NCBI GenBank assembly: GCA_029194665.1 | Contig: JARFXO010000003.1 | Span: 434,001 to 498,000 of the forward strand | DNA length: 64,000 bases | Direction of reading: 5' to 3' | Source of the DNA: Nitrospira sp. | GTDB lineage: Bacteria > Nitrospirota > Nitrospiria > Nitrospirales > Nitrospiraceae | Shown here: positions 29,343 to 40,294 of the stretch, piece after piece | Numbering within the stretch: the stretch's first letter is position 1 | Layout: each line of letters starts with the position of its first letter | The notes under the pieces: model-generated | Seen by the model: the letters and a program-made list of their open reading frames with translations, nothing else | The model's database searches: none | Told to the model about the DNA's origin: nothing | Position numbers and translations under genes: made by a program

Positions 29343-30629
29343 GTGTCAATTCTGATCAAGGGTGGTCGCGTCATCGACCCAGGCCGGTTTGTCGGAGTTG
29401 ACGATGTGTTGATCGAGAACGGGAAGATCGCTGCCGTGGGCCGGAATCTTCCGGCTCCGGCCGGTGGCAGGACCATTCAAGCCAATGGGAAGCTTGTGAT
29501 GCCGGGGTTCGTGGATTTGCACGTCCATTTTCGCGAGCCGGGGTTTGAGTATAAGGAAACCATTCAGAGCGGCAGTGCTGCGGCCGTTGCTGGTGGATTT
29601 ACGACGGTCTGTTGCATGCCCAACACGAACCCGGTGAACGACAATCAAGCCGTGACCGAGTTCATCTTGGAACGAGCGCGGTTGGCCGGCCTCGCAAATG
29701 TACTGCCGGTCGGCGCTATCACGAAAGGATCGGAAGGGAAGGAACTGGCGGAGATCGGGGACCTACGGCGGTCCGGCTGTGTCGCCATCTCGGATGACGG
29801 TAAGCCTGTGATGAACAGCCTGGTGATGCGACGAGCGATGGAATATGCCTTGGCATTCGATTTGACGGTCGTCGACCATTGCGAAGACCTGCATCTGGCC
29901 GAAGGCGGCTGTATGAATGAGGGATTGATCTCGACCGAACTGGGATTACCTGGTATCCCGGCTGCGGCGGAGGATGTGATGGTCGCGCGCAATCTCTCCC
30001 TCTCGGAGCTGACGGGAGCTCGGCTTCATCTTGCACACATCAGCACAGCCGGGTCCGTCAGAATGGTGCGGGAGGCGAAAGCCCGCGGAATCCATGTGAC
30101 GGCGGAAGCCTGCCCTCACCACTTTCTGCTGACGGAAGAACTGGTGCGTGGGTACAACACCCACGCGAAGATGAACCCCCCCTTGCGCACCTGGGCGGAT
30201 GTCCAGGCGATCAAGGAAGGATTGCGGGACGGCACGATTGATGTGATTGCGACCGACCATGCGCCTCATGCCACGCAAGAGAAACTGCAGGATTTCACCG
30301 AGGCACCGTTTGGAATCGTCGGACTTGAGACGGCGCTGCCGTTGACGTTGGGGTTGGTGGAGGAAGAGGTTCTGTCACTGGAACAAGCGGTCCAGAAACT
30401 GACCTCGGCTCCGGCTGCGGCGTTCGGGCTCAAGAAAGGAACACTGGCGGTCGGCGCAGATGCCGATGTCGTCATCGTTGATCAGCAAGAACAGTGGGAA
30501 GTCGATCCGTCCAAGTTCCGATCCAAGAGCCGCAATACGCCCTTCGTGGGGTGGAAGGTGAAAGGTCGAGTGAATACAACCATTGTAGGCGGCAGAGTGG
30601 TGTTCGAAACCGGTCCGGTGGAGCGATAG
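29343..30629 (+). CDS. pyrC: Dihydroorotase (class I)
   Basis: PyrC cyclises carbamoyl aspartate to dihydroorotate. Metal and substrate motifs include VDLHVHFREPG near residue 60, the NTNPVNDN segment, AHISTAGS and ATDHAPH. GTG 29343 is chosen: it follows GAGAGGAG and gives the standard N-terminus SILIKGGRVIDPG, whereas the frame open from 29244 adds 33 unrelated residues. Length is about 428. Confidence 0.94.
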   Translation: MSILIKGGRVIDPGRFVGVDDVLIENGKIAAVGRNLPAPAGGRTIQANGKLVMPGFVDLHVHFREPGFEYKETIQSGSAAAVAGGFTTVCCMPNTNPVNDNQAVTEFILERARLAGLANVLPVGAITKGSEGKELAEIGDLRRSGCVAISDDGKPVMNSLVMRRAMEYALAFDLTVVDHCEDLHLAEGGCMNEGLISTELGLPGIPAAAEDVMVARNLSLSELTGARLHLAHISTAGSVRMVREAKARGIHVTAEACPHHFLLTEELVRGYNTHAKMNPPLRTWADVQAIKEGLRDGTIDVIATDHAPHATQEKLQDFTEAPFGIVGLETALPLTLGLVEEEVLSLEQAVQKLTSAPAAAFGLKKGTLAVGADADVVIVDQQEQWEVDPSKFRSKSRNTPFVGWKVKGRVNTTIVGGRVVFETGPVER

Positions 30630-30633
30630 CGCT

Positions 30634-31152
30634 GTGCGACGACTGTCCCGCTGGGGGATGGTTGGGTGTCTTACGTTGGAGTGGGTTGCGCTCGCCGTCT
30701 GGGTTGGAGGCATGGTCGTACTCAGCGGAGCGGTGATCCCGGCCGTGTTCAATACATTCGGAGGACAGGATTCCGGAGGCATATTTTTGACCCGAGCGTT
30801 CGAAGGTTATCATCGTTTTGTCATCGGCGCCGGTGCCATCCTCTGTGCTACACTCTGCTACCGCCGGTGGAGCGGAGATCCGATCCTTGACGTCGGTTGG
30901 GGTGAGATGACCGTGCTGGCAGTCATGATAGCGATTGCCGGGCTTATCATCGCGGTGCTCCATCCAAACGCCGCAGCCCTTCAGATGCAGGCGTTCGCCA
31001 CGAAGGATGAGACGGTCAAGAAGACGGCTTTGGAAGCATTGTTTCGCGTGCTCATGCCGATTCGATCGTTGTATATGCTCAACCTGTTATTGGGGCTCGT
31101 ACTGATCGGCATCAAGGTGAACCGCTCGCTCCATCTGGATGAAAGACTGTGA
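30634..31152 (+). CDS. DUF4149-like small membrane protein
   Basis: The 172-residue protein has four hydrophobic segments (about 10-30, 62-78, 90-110 and 140-160) and the pattern [21 protein letters not shown] near the N-terminus, as in DUF4149/TMEM205-like proteins. It starts at GTG 30634, 4 bp after pyrC, and ends in GTGA, the start of carA, so it is co-translated with the pyrimidine genes. Function is unknown. Confidence 0.72.
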   Translation: MRRLSRWGMVGCLTLEWVALAVWVGGMVVLSGAVIPAVFNTFGGQDSGGIFLTRAFEGYHRFVIGAGAILCATLCYRRWSGDPILDVGWGEMTVLAVMIAIAGLIIAVLHPNAAALQMQAFATKDETVKKTALEALFRVLMPIRSLYMLNLLLGLVLIGIKVNRSLHLDERL

Positions 31153-32321
31153 AAAAAGCGATATTGGCATTGGCGGATGGAAGGGTGTTTGAAGGCCGCG
31201 CTCTCGGCTATGAGAGTGAAACGGTCGGTGAAGTCGTATTTAACACGGCCATGACCGGTTATCAGGAGGTACTGACCGACCCGTCGTACAAAGGGCAGAT
31301 CATCACGATGACCTGTCCCCATATCGGCAACTATGGGATCACACCGGAAGATGTGGAATCCCGTCGAGCTTGGGCAGAAGGGTTCGTCGTCATGGAAGCC
31401 AGCCGTCTTGCCAGCAACTGGCGGAGTCGGCAGACGCTTCAGGAATCATTGAAAGAGGCCAAGATTGTCGCGATCGAGGGAATCGATACAAGGGCTTTGA
31501 CAAGGCACTTGCGCGAGCATGGATCACAGCAAGGAATCATCAGCCACCTCGATCTCGATCATGAGCGGGCGGTCGGGCGTGCCAGGCAAGCTCCCGGCAT
31601 CATTGGTCGAGATTTGGCCGCCGAGGTCACCTGCGCACGCCAGTATGACTGGACGACGGGGACTGGCGATTGGACGCCGTCGGCATACAGTCGGGAACGT
31701 GGAACGTCCAAGCCTCGGCGAGTGGTGGCCTATGATTTCGGCATCAAACACAATATCCTGCGACGATTGGTGGATGTCGGCTGTCAGGTCACGGTGGTGC
31801 CTGCTGCAACCTCGGCAGCCGAAGTCGACGCGCTCAAACCTGACGGCATTTTCCTCTCGAACGGTCCGGGAGATCCGGAGGGCCTTCCCTATGCCGCGAA
31901 AGCAATGGAAAAACTGATCGGACGCTATCCGATCTTCGGCATTTGTTTGGGCCATCAAATTCTCGGCTTGGCCTTCGGCCTCAAGATCTATAAGCTGAAA
32001 TTCGGTCATCATGGCGCGAATCATCCCGTGATGGATCTTCGGACGGGAAAAGTCGAGATTACGTCGCAGAACCATAATTTCGCGGTGGAGGGTCCCACAT
32101 CACTCCTTGGTGTACCGAAGTTGCCGCCCGTGATCGACACCCGCTATGGAAAATTGTCGCTCACCCATGTCAGTTTGAACGACTACTCGATCGAGGGGAT
32201 GGCCTGTCTGGACCATCCGGTCTTCTCGGTGCAGTATCACCCGGAAGCGGCTCCTGGCCCTCATGATGCCGCCTATTTGTTCGATGAATTCATGCAACTT
32301 ATGGAGAAACGTCATGAGTAA
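31149..32321 (+). CDS. carA: Carbamoyl-phosphate synthase small subunit
   Basis: CarA is the glutamine amidotransferase subunit that feeds ammonia to CarB. The class I amidotransferase triad is visible: Cys in [13 protein letters not shown], and His and Glu in [10 protein letters not shown]. Length 390 is normal. It starts at GTG 31149 overlapping the previous gene and overlaps the next start by 8 bp. Two protease genes separate it from carB. Confidence 0.96.
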   Translation: MKKAILALADGRVFEGRALGYESETVGEVVFNTAMTGYQEVLTDPSYKGQIITMTCPHIGNYGITPEDVESRRAWAEGFVVMEASRLASNWRSRQTLQESLKEAKIVAIEGIDTRALTRHLREHGSQQGIISHLDLDHERAVGRARQAPGIIGRDLAAEVTCARQYDWTTGTGDWTPSAYSRERGTSKPRRVVAYDFGIKHNILRRLVDVGCQVTVVPAATSAAEVDALKPDGIFLSNGPGDPEGLPYAAKAMEKLIGRYPIFGICLGHQILGLAFGLKIYKLKFGHHGANHPVMDLRTGKVEITSQNHNFAVEGPTSLLGVPKLPPVIDTRYGKLSLTHVSLNDYSIEGMACLDHPVFSVQYHPEAAPGPHDAAYLFDEFMQLMEKRHE

Positions 32322-33264
32322 TCGCCTCGTCATGGGCATGATCGGATTGTTGCTCTCAGGCTGCACGTTCAATTTCCCGCTGTTCCCTGGCCCGGGACCT
32401 CTGCAAGAGGCTCAGGTCGACGGGACCGGCAAAGCAAAAGTGCTGTTGATCGAAATTTCCGGAATGATTAGTTCTCAAGAGAACGAGGGACTTCGGGCGA
32501 CTCCCAGTATGGTTGCCAGTGTGAAGGAACAACTGACGCGGGCGACTAAGGATGAGAAAGTCAAGGCCGTTGTGCTTCGCATCAATACGCCTGGGGGAAC
32601 AGTGACGGCCTCGGATATTATTTATCACGAACTGAAAATGTTCAAGGCCAGTCGCAATATCCCCATCATTGCATCCATCATGGATCTGGGCACATCAGGG
32701 GGCTACTATATCGCCGCGGCGGCGGACCAGGTACTGGCGCATCCTTCGTCCGTTACCGGTAGCATCGGCGTGATCATGTTGACGGTCAACGCGCGAGGGC
32801 TGTTGGAGAAAGTGGGGGTGGAGGCGACGGCGGTCACATCGGGCCCTCGCAAGGATATGGGTTCGCCGTTTCGAACCATGACGACCGAAGAACGGGCCAT
32901 CTTCCAAGGATTGATCGATTCGTTTTATCAGCGTTTCTTGAACATCGTGCAGGAGGGTCGCGCCAATTTGCAGATGGAACAGATCAAACGGTTGGCCGAT
33001 GGACGAATCTATACAGGCGAACAGGCCAAAACGGCTGGTTTGGTCGATGACATCGGCTATCTCGAAGACGCGATCGCAATGGCCAAGAAAAAAGCCGGCC
33101 TGACGGACGCCCGAGTCGTGACGTACATACGACCGGGTGAATACTCCAACAACGTGTATTCCAAAGTATTGGCGCCCAGTGGGCTCGTCGGTCTTGCCGA
33201 TCTCGACCTCATGTCATTTGTCCGAGGAGGAACCCCCCAATTCATGTATTTGTGGATGCCATAG
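32314..33264 (+). CDS. sppA: Signal peptide peptidase SppA (S49 family), lipoprotein-like
   Basis: SppA degrades cleaved signal peptides in the membrane. This is the short single-domain form: the catalytic Ser lies in [14 protein letters not shown], and the Lys general base is expected in [12 protein letters not shown]. The N-terminus is hydrophobic and has LLSGC, a lipobox, so it may be a lipoprotein instead of having the usual membrane anchor. ATG 32314 overlaps the end of carA. Confidence 0.88.
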   Translation: MSNRLVMGMIGLLLSGCTFNFPLFPGPGPLQEAQVDGTGKAKVLLIEISGMISSQENEGLRATPSMVASVKEQLTRATKDEKVKAVVLRINTPGGTVTASDIIYHELKMFKASRNIPIIASIMDLGTSGGYYIAAAADQVLAHPSSVTGSIGVIMLTVNARGLLEKVGVEATAVTSGPRKDMGSPFRTMTTEERAIFQGLIDSFYQRFLNIVQEGRANLQMEQIKRLADGRIYTGEQAKTAGLVDDIGYLEDAIAMAKKKAGLTDARVVTYIRPGEYSNNVYSKVLAPSGLVGLADLDLMSFVRGGTPQFMYLWMP

Positions 33265-33348
33265 TGAGTGAGGGGCCGAACCCATGACTGATGGTAGGAT
33301 GACTGACAGTATGATGCATGGTGATCGGCTTGGACCTAGGGATCGAGG

Positions 33349-34305
33349 ATGATACGGCCGGCAGATCAGGAGCTCGATGGACTGTTCTCAACACCCACTG
33401 ATCGTCGTGCCTTGCTTCTGCATGGGGTTCAAGGAATGCTTAAGCTGGCTTGCGTGGCGGGTCTTGGAGCGGGCGGCGTGGTTTCGGCTCTAGCGGGATG
33501 TGTCCGCGCACCGGGAACGGCGCGCGATCAATTCATCTATATCTCTGAGGAGAAAGAAATTGAGATGGGCATCAGCGCCTATCATGAGTTGCTGCGCAAA
33601 GCTCCGCTGAGTGATGACATTGAGGTGAACGGGATGGTCAACCGTGTCGGCCAGCGGATTGCGGCGGTTGCCAAGAAACCAGAGTATCAGTGGGAGTTTG
33701 CCATCATAAGGGACGACCGCATGATCAATGCCTTCGCATTGCCCGGCGGCAAGGTCGCGGTCTTCACAGGAATCTTGAAAATCACGAAGAACGAAGACGG
33801 GTTAGCAACGGTGATCGGTCATGAGGTCGCGCATGCGCTCCAACGCCACGGAGCGGAGCGATACAGCCGAAGCATCCTTGAAACGATCGGCCAAGTCGGT
33901 GCGTTGGCTGCTGGAGCCGCTGTCGGACGTCCGGATGCGGCGATGGCCGCGATGAGCGCCTACGGAGTCGGAGTCTCCTTGCCGTTCGGGAGAAGACAGG
34001 AATCCGAGGCCGACTACATTGGACTTAAATTGATGGCGCAGGCCGGCTTTGACCCTCGAGAAGCAGTGCCCTTTTGGGAGCGGATGAGTGGGTGCCCCAG
34101 ACAGATGATCGATAAAGTCTGTTTTCGATCGCAGCATAATATCCCGGAATTTCTTTCCACACATCCCTCCGATCTATCGCGTATCAATCAAATTGAAGCC
34201 TGGCTACCGGAGGCCATGAAGTACTACCATGCGACGCAGCGGGACGAAGAACCCAGGTCGACCCCCTATCAACCTCCGATCGGACCCATGCTCCCACCCG
34301 GCTGA
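33349..34305 (+). CDS. M48-family zinc metalloprotease, exported
   Basis: The zinc site is HEVAHALQRH with the third ligand Glu in ESEADYIG, typical of M48 (Ste24/BepA/LoiP-like) proteases. The N-terminus has a late hydrophobic segment (about residues 28-50) ending in LAGC, which looks like a lipobox. It probably acts in the periplasm on envelope proteins. It sits between sppA and carB. Confidence 0.87.
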   Translation: MIRPADQELDGLFSTPTDRRALLLHGVQGMLKLACVAGLGAGGVVSALAGCVRAPGTARDQFIYISEEKEIEMGISAYHELLRKAPLSDDIEVNGMVNRVGQRIAAVAKKPEYQWEFAIIRDDRMINAFALPGGKVAVFTGILKITKNEDGLATVIGHEVAHALQRHGAERYSRSILETIGQVGALAAGAAVGRPDAAMAAMSAYGVGVSLPFGRRQESEADYIGLKLMAQAGFDPREAVPFWERMSGCPRQMIDKVCFRSQHNIPEFLSTHPSDLSRINQIEAWLPEAMKYYHATQRDEEPRSTPYQPPIGPMLPPG

Positions 34306-34323
34306 TCCAACCACATACACACG

Positions 34324-37300
34324 ATGCCTAAACGAACGGACATTCAGTCAATCCTCATGATCGGGTCCGGTCCCATTATCATCGGCCAAGCCTGTGAGTT
34401 CGATTATTCCGGCACACAGGCCTGCAAAGCGCTGAAAGCGGAGGGTTATAAAGTCATCCTCATCAACAGCAATCCGGCGACGATCATGACGGATCCGGAA
34501 ATGGCTGACCGGACGTATGTCGAACCGATTACCTTGGATGTGGTTGAGAAGGTGATCGATCGCGAGCGCCCGGACGCCTTGCTTCCCACCATGGGTGGGC
34601 AAACGGCCCTGAACACCACGATGGGGTTGGTGAAACGAGGAGTCCTCGAGAAATACGGGGTCGCTCTCATCGGCGCTTCAGCTGAAGCCATTCATAAAGC
34701 GGAGGATCGGGAAGCGTTCAAGCAGGCGATGCATCGAATCGGCCTGCGGGTGCCGAAGAGCGGGACCGCGCACCAGCGACAGGAAGCACTGGCGATTCTT
34801 GATACCGTCGGCTTTCCCGCCATCATTCGTCCGTCCTTCACCATGGGAGGGACCGGCGGAAACATCGCTTATAATCGCGAGGAATTCGAGAGGCTGATCG
34901 ATTGGGGGCTCGCCATGAGTCCGGTCAGTCAGGTGCTGATCGAAGAATCGGTCATTGGGTGGAAAGAGTATGAATTGGAGGTCATGCGTGATCTGAAGGA
35001 CAACGTCGTCATCGTGTGTCCGATTGAGAACTTCGATCCGATGGGCGTGCACACCGGAGACAGCATTACGGTCGCGCCGGCCATGACGTTGACCGACAAA
35101 GAATACCAACGGATGCGGGATGCGGCTCTCGGTATCATCCGAGAGATCGGAGTCGAGACGGGAGGGTCCAATATTCAGTTCGGCATCAACCCAACCAACG
35201 GGGAGATGGTCGTCATTGAAATGAATCCTCGGGTATCTCGAAGCTCGGCGCTGGCATCGAAGGCGACCGGGTTTCCGATCGCGAAGATCGCCGCCAAATT
35301 GGCCATCGGATATACCTTGGATGAGATTACCAATGACATAACCGGCGTCACAAAGGCATCGTTTGAACCGACGATTGATTATGTGGTCGTCAAGATTCCG
35401 AGATTTGCCTTTCAGAAGTTCAAGGGTGCCGACCCGACCCTGACCACGCAGATGAAGTCGGTCGGGGAAGCGATGGCGATCGGACGCACCTTCAAGGAGT
35501 CTCTGCAGAAGGCCATTCGCTCCCTGGAGTTGGAGCTGAATGGGTTTGCGTCACGATTGGGACTTGATCGAGGTGTCCCCGCCGGGTTTAACCGTGCGGA
35601 AGCGATCGAGAAACTTAGCCGAGTGCTGCGGACCCCGGTGCCGGAACGACTGTGGTACGTGGCCGACGCCATGCGCCTGGGATTCACGGACGAGGAGCTG
35701 TTTGCAACGACGAGGATAGATCCTTGGTTTTTAGAGCAAGTCAGACAGCTGGTGGACTTTGAGCGAATGCTTGCCGGTTCTGCCGCCGACCCAGCGACCG
35801 TCTTGGGTAGCGGGTTGCTCTGGGACGCGAAAGAGCTTGGTTTTTCTGATGATCGGATCGCGCAATTGCTCGGATGTGAGGCGACGGCAGTCCAGAGCGC
35901 CCGGACGGAACACAGGACACGAGGGGTCACCTATAAACGGGTCGATACCTGCGCTGCGGAGTTCGAGGCGCAAACGCCGTATCTCTATTCTACCTACGGC
36001 ATGGAGTGCGAAGCCAGGCCCTCGGATCGACGGAAGGTCGTGATTCTGGGGGGAGGTCCCAATCGGATCGGACAGGGGATCGAGTTCGACTACTGCTGTG
36101 TTCATGCGGCCATGGCACTTCGAGAAGAAGCGATCGACACGATCATGGTGAACTGCAACCCGGAGACGGTGAGCACGGATTACGATACGTCGGATCGGCT
36201 GTACTTCGAGCCGCTGACGCACGAAGACGTCCTCAACATCGTCCATCGGGAGCGGCCGGTCGGAGTGGTGTTGCAGTTCGGAGGACAGACGCCCTTGAAA
36301 CTTGCGCTTCCGCTCTCAAAAGCCGGTGTGAGGATTCTTGGGACCAGTCCCGATGCCATCGATTTGGCGGAAGACCGGGAACGGTTTCGTGGTCTCCTGA
36401 ATAAGTTGGGCTTGATGCAGGCCGAAAGCGGAACCGCCCGATCCATCGAGGAAGCGGTGCAGATCGCAGGACGGATCAGCTATCCGGTCATGGTCCGTCC
36501 GTCCTACGTACTGGGCGGGCGTTCAATGCAGATCGTGTATGACGAAACGGGCTTGCTGGAGTACATGCACTCCGCAGTCAAGGCGTCGCCCAATCATCCG
36601 GTATTGATCGATAAGTACCTTGCGGATGCCATCGAGGTCGATGCCGATGCGATTTCGGACGGCGAAACCGTGGTGGTTGCGGGAATCATGGAGCATATTG
36701 AAGAAGCCGGGGTGCATTCCGGCGATTCGGCCTGTTCGCTGCCTCCCTATACGTTGACCAAGCCCATTGCGCGAGACATCGAGCGGCAAATGCGCTTGCT
36801 GGCATTAGAACTCGGTGTCGTCGGGCTTATGAATGCACAATTTGCCGTTAAAGGCCGGACCATCTATGTGCTTGAGGTCAACCCTCGTGGATCTCGAACC
36901 GTGCCGTTTGTGAGCAAAGCGATCGGCGTCCCGCTCGCCAAGTTGGCCATGAAGGTGATGATGGGAAAAACACTTAGAGAATTGGGCTTCACGGAGGCCC
37001 CTCTGCCGACCCATTTCTCGGTCAAAGAAGCGGTCTTTCCGTTCAACAAATTTCCCGGGGTCGATGTGCTGCTGGGGCCTGAAATGAAATCGACCGGAGA
37101 AGTGATGGGCATCGACGGAGATTTCGGATGGGCGTTTGCAAAGTCCCAAGCGGGAGCCGGAGCAGTCCTCCCGACATCGGGGACCGCCTTCGTGAGTGTG
37201 AAGCAAGCCGATCGTCCTGTCGCCTTGGATCTCGCGAAGCGGTTAGGTGCACTCGGGTTTCAGATTCAAGCCACCAGCGGAACAGCCGGTTATCTGAGCG

Positions 37301-37575
37301 AGCACGGGGTTGAAGTGAGTACGGTCAATAAGGTGAAAGAAGGACGCCCGCATATTGTCGACCATATCAAGAACGGCGCGGTGGCGCTCGTCATCAACAC
37401 GGTGCGCACCGCCTCTGGTCACGTGGATTCGTTGTCCATCCGGAGGGAGGCCCTCCACCGAGGCGTTCCGTATTTCACGACCATGAGAGGCGCCCATGCG
37501 GCCGTGATGGGCATCGAAGCGACCGCCCAAAAGGGTTTGGCAATTCGCACATTGCAGGAATATCATCGACCATAA
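34324..37575 (+). CDS. carB: Carbamoyl-phosphate synthase large subunit
   Basis: CarB makes carbamoyl phosphate for pyrimidines and arginine. The two homologous ATP-grasp halves are visible ([16 protein letters not shown] near residue 14 and [17 protein letters not shown] near 574), with a C-terminal MGS-like regulatory domain ([12 protein letters not shown]). Length 1083 is standard. It begins 18 bp after the protease gene. A palindromic repeat element follows at once. Confidence 0.97.
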   Translation: MPKRTDIQSILMIGSGPIIIGQACEFDYSGTQACKALKAEGYKVILINSNPATIMTDPEMADRTYVEPITLDVVEKVIDRERPDALLPTMGGQTALNTTMGLVKRGVLEKYGVALIGASAEAIHKAEDREAFKQAMHRIGLRVPKSGTAHQRQEALAILDTVGFPAIIRPSFTMGGTGGNIAYNREEFERLIDWGLAMSPVSQVLIEESVIGWKEYELEVMRDLKDNVVIVCPIENFDPMGVHTGDSITVAPAMTLTDKEYQRMRDAALGIIREIGVETGGSNIQFGINPTNGEMVVIEMNPRVSRSSALASKATGFPIAKIAAKLAIGYTLDEITNDITGVTKASFEPTIDYVVVKIPRFAFQKFKGADPTLTTQMKSVGEAMAIGRTFKESLQKAIRSLELELNGFASRLGLDRGVPAGFNRAEAIEKLSRVLRTPVPERLWYVADAMRLGFTDEELFATTRIDPWFLEQVRQLVDFERMLAGSAADPATVLGSGLLWDAKELGFSDDRIAQLLGCEATAVQSARTEHRTRGVTYKRVDTCAAEFEAQTPYLYSTYGMECEARPSDRRKVVILGGGPNRIGQGIEFDYCCVHAAMALREEAIDTIMVNCNPETVSTDYDTSDRLYFEPLTHEDVLNIVHRERPVGVVLQFGGQTPLKLALPLSKAGVRILGTSPDAIDLAEDRERFRGLLNKLGLMQAESGTARSIEEAVQIAGRISYPVMVRPSYVLGGRSMQIVYDETGLLEYMHSAVKASPNHPVLIDKYLADAIEVDADAISDGETVVVAGIMEHIEEAGVHSGDSACSLPPYTLTKPIARDIERQMRLLALELGVVGLMNAQFAVKGRTIYVLEVNPRGSRTVPFVSKAIGVPLAKLAMKVMMGKTLRELGFTEAPLPTHFSVKEAVFPFNKFPGVDVLLGPEMKSTGEVMGIDGDFGWAFAKSQAGAGAVLPTSGTAFVSVKQADRPVALDLAKRLGALGFQIQATSGTAGYLSEHGVEVSTVNKVKEGRPHIVDHIKNGAVALVINTVRTASGHVDSLSIRREALHRGVPYFTTMRGAHAAVMGIEATAQKGLAIRTLQEYHRP

Positions 37576-37580
37576 ATTAG

Positions 37581-37742
37581 AGGATGCTGAAAAAGTTCTT
37601 CCAGCAAGGCCGCAGCGAGCGAAAGGCTGAGGCGTAATTTTCTCACCCACCCGCCCCGAGCTGCTGTGGCAGCTCTCGCCCGGTGGTACGTTGAAGCCTT
37701 GAGCGATGCGAGAACGCAGCTGGACCACTTTTGCAGCATCCT
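37581..37742. repeat. Palindromic MITE/REP-type element, copy 1
   Basis: The element begins AGGATGCTGAAAAAGT and ends ACTTTTGCAGCATCCT, imperfect terminal inverted repeats. Inside are CCAGCAAGGCCGCAGCGAG on the left and GAGCGATGCGAGAACGCAG on the right. A second copy in the opposite orientation lies at 49842-49961. It has no ORF. It sits between carB and greA and could also form a large hairpin in the transcript. Confidence 0.85.
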
Positions 37743-37767
37743 CAAACTGTTCAGGAGCACCTGGAGC

Positions 37768-38244
37768 ATGCCGACCCCTATTACGAAGAAGGGCTATGAT
37801 GCGTTGAAGGCGGAATTGGATCGTTTGCGCAAAATTGAGCGACCGAAAGTGATCGAGGCGATCGCGGAGGCCAGGGCACATGGCGATCTCAGTGAGAATG
37901 CCGAGTACGATGCCGCCAAAGAGCGCCAAGGATTTATCGAGTCGCGCATCTCCGAGCTCGAGACAAAGCTCGCAGATGCCCGCGTGGTAGAAACCGCTGG
38001 CCGCACCACCGAGACGGTGGTCTTCGGTGCAACCGTGTTGGTCATCGAGCAGGAGTCCCAAGCGAAAAAACAATACACCTTGGTCGGACAGGATGAGGCA
38101 GACATGAAATTCAACAAGATCTCCGTACAGTCCCCTGTCGGTCGCGCGCTCATCGGCAGGCGTGTCGGAGATTTTGTGGAAGTGAAGACCCCCGTAAAGC
38201 TGGTCGAATACGAGGTTCTGGAGATCAAATTCGAGGAAGTCTGA
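37768..38244 (+). CDS. greA: Transcription elongation factor GreA
   Basis: GreA rescues backtracked RNA polymerase by stimulating transcript cleavage. The N-terminal coiled coil has ITKKGYDALKAELDRL and the acidic tip region GDLSENAEYDAAKERQ; the C-terminal FKBP-like domain follows. Length 158 is standard. ATG 37768 is chosen over the upstream frame, which runs through the palindromic element. Confidence 0.96.
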   Translation: MPTPITKKGYDALKAELDRLRKIERPKVIEAIAEARAHGDLSENAEYDAAKERQGFIESRISELETKLADARVVETAGRTTETVVFGATVLVIEQESQAKKQYTLVGQDEADMKFNKISVQSPVGRALIGRRVGDFVEVKTPVKLVEYEVLEIKFEEV

Positions 38245-38245
38245 C

Positions 38246-39043
38246 GTGCCGGATGCGCGCCCCATCATCACGCTCTTGACGGATTTCGGCGAGCGTGATT
38301 GTTTTGTGGCAAGCATGAAGGGGGTCATTCTGTCGATCAATTCCTCTGCTGCCATCGTCGATCTCTCACACCAAATCGCCTCTCACCAGATCCAGGAAGC
38401 CGGGTACTTCCTAAAGTCCTGCTACCGCTATTTCCCGGAAAGGACCATCCATGTGGCCGTTGTCGATCCCGGAGTCGGGACGGAGCGCCGGGCGTTGCTC
38501 ATTTCCGCAGCCGGCTCGTTCTTTGTCGGTCCGGACAATGGGTTGTTCACCGAAGTCTTGGAGCAGGAGGTTGGGGCGAAGGTGTGGCAGATCAACAGCC
38601 CACAATATCGTTTGGAAACACTTGGGTCGACCTTTGACGGTCGGGATCTGTTCGCGCCGGCTGCCGCATGGTTGAGTAAAGGCGTCCCACCGACGTTTTT
38701 TGGACCGGTGGTTCAGGATCCAATCCGACGTTCCGTGGCGATCCCGGTTTGGCATGAAGAGTTGCTGGTCGGGAAGATCATCTCCGTCGATCGGTTCGGG
38801 AATCTTATTTCCAATATCACAGCGCGGCAGGTCCGGGAATTCCGAGCCGCAATGGGACAAACGGTGGAGATTCATGTCGGTATGCACGTCATTCATCAAC
38901 TCGTTGGAAGCTACAGCCAAGGGAATCGTCAGAGTCCCTCTGCATTGATCAACAGCAGCGGGAACTTGGAAATCTTTCTCCAGGAAGAAAGTGCAGCCCA
39001 AAGCCTGCAAGTCGGCGTCGGCGAGGAGGTGCGTCTCTGTTGA
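38246..39043 (+). CDS. SAM hydrolase (adenosyl-hydroxide/chloride-type, DUF62)
   Basis: The protein belongs to the SAM hydroxide adenosyltransferase family, related to fluorinase and chlorinase, which cleaves S-adenosylmethionine with water to adenosine and methionine. Signature parts are TLLTDFGERDCFVASMKG at the N-terminus, VAVVDPGVGTERR and SFFVGPDNGLF. Length 265 is normal. It starts at GTG 38246, 1 bp after greA, so the two should be co-translated. Physiological role is uncertain. Confidence 0.88.
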   Translation: MPDARPIITLLTDFGERDCFVASMKGVILSINSSAAIVDLSHQIASHQIQEAGYFLKSCYRYFPERTIHVAVVDPGVGTERRALLISAAGSFFVGPDNGLFTEVLEQEVGAKVWQINSPQYRLETLGSTFDGRDLFAPAAAWLSKGVPPTFFGPVVQDPIRRSVAIPVWHEELLVGKIISVDRFGNLISNITARQVREFRAAMGQTVEIHVGMHVIHQLVGSYSQGNRQSPSALINSSGNLEIFLQEESAAQSLQVGVGEEVRLC

Positions 39044-39046
39044 TCC

Positions 39047-40246
39047 TCAGGCTATCGTTTTGTCGATCTGATCGCAAACATAGCTTGCGAAGGGGAGCGA
39101 ACAGGTGAAGGCTGGAGACACGGCGTTGAGCACGTGCATGGAGCGGTTATCCCCTTCCAAGACGAAATCCATTTCAAGCTTTTTCTTCGTGATATCGAGC
39201 AGCTGGGCTCGAATTCCGGGACGACCCCATGTTCGATAGTGACGCTCAACCACGCCATCGGCAAGTACCGAGGCAAGCGATACCATCTTGCTGCGCGAGT
39301 ATTTTGCGATCTCCTCCATCGCCAAGCGTCGAAAATCAAAACCAGCCCCGGTCAGTAAGCCGAACCCTCGGCTCGCGACTTCGACGAGCTCACGGAGGTT
39401 GACGTTTCCGAGTCCCTCATAATTCTCGCGCCACAAAGCCGGAATGGCTGTCGGACCGATCTTTGCCTTTCCGTCGGCCGTGATGGTGAAGTGGACACCT
39501 AGAAACGGATTTCTGAGGTCCGGAACCGGGTAAATATTGGTGCGGATCGCACCAGGTGGTTCATCGGAATAGAGGTAGAGACCCTTAAACGGCAGGATGC
39601 GATACTTTTCCGAGAATCCATAATCCATGGCGATTTTGTCGGCATACAGACCGGCGGCGTTGACGATGTATCCGGCTTCGATGCTGTCCTGGTTCGTTCG
39701 AACGTTTCCGTTGGCTCGTCCCCGATAGGCTGTGCCGCACTGGATCTGAATACCCTCATGGAGCGCATCTTCCTGCATCGTGTTGACGACCTGGAGCGGA
39801 CTGACCGTCGAGGTGCGTGGTGAAAAGAGTGCCCGTTGGAATGTTTTGACACGCGGTTCTATGGACTTGGCTTCCGTCTCCGTGAGGGCCTGAAGCTCAA
39901 TGCCGTTGATTTGCCCGCGACGGAATAATTCATCGAGCGATGGCAAATCCGCTGCATCCTTCGCGACGACGAGCTTCCCGCATTTATTGAGGGGAATTCG
40001 CTTCTCTTCACAATAGGCAGTGAGTCGCTCATTTCCAAGGCGGGTAAATTTCGCTTTGAGGCTGTCGGGTGAGTAATAGAAACCTGCATGGAGCACTCCG
40101 CTATTACGCCCGCTGGCATGGGCTCCACACGAGGGTTCCTTTTCGATCAACAACACCCGGGCGTCCGTCCGACGTCTACGGAGTTCACGGGCGATGCTGA
40201 GACCGATCACTCCACCACCAATGACAAGAAAATCACAGGTCTGCAT
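39047..40246 (-). CDS. lhgO: L-2-hydroxyglutarate oxidase
   Basis: LhgO oxidises L-2-hydroxyglutarate to 2-oxoglutarate with FAD, feeding the quinone pool. The Rossmann FAD motif is VIGGGVIGLSIARELRRR; SGRNSGVLHAGFYY and LLTGAGFDFRR fit the family. Length 399 is normal. It lies downstream of bioA on the same strand (48-bp gap) and faces the SAM hydrolase gene almost end to end (3-bp gap). Confidence 0.9.
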   Translation of the reverse strand: MQTCDFLVIGGGVIGLSIARELRRRRTDARVLLIEKEPSCGAHASGRNSGVLHAGFYYSPDSLKAKFTRLGNERLTAYCEEKRIPLNKCGKLVVAKDAADLPSLDELFRRGQINGIELQALTETEAKSIEPRVKTFQRALFSPRTSTVSPLQVVNTMQEDALHEGIQIQCGTAYRGRANGNVRTNQDSIEAGYIVNAAGLYADKIAMDYGFSEKYRILPFKGLYLYSDEPPGAIRTNIYPVPDLRNPFLGVHFTITADGKAKIGPTAIPALWRENYEGLGNVNLRELVEVASRGFGLLTGAGFDFRRLAMEEIAKYSRSKMVSLASVLADGVVERHYRTWGRPGIRAQLLDITKKKLEMDFVLEGDNRSMHVLNAVSPAFTCSLPFASYVCDQIDKTIA

Positions 40247-40294
40247 GTAGGTTGGTGCTTCTTCTGGGAGATTCGCAGAGCATCGAAGCGACGC

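Noticed and set aside
37666..37767. 34-residue N-terminal extension of GreA
   Set aside because: It runs through the palindromic repeat element; GreA normally starts at 37768.
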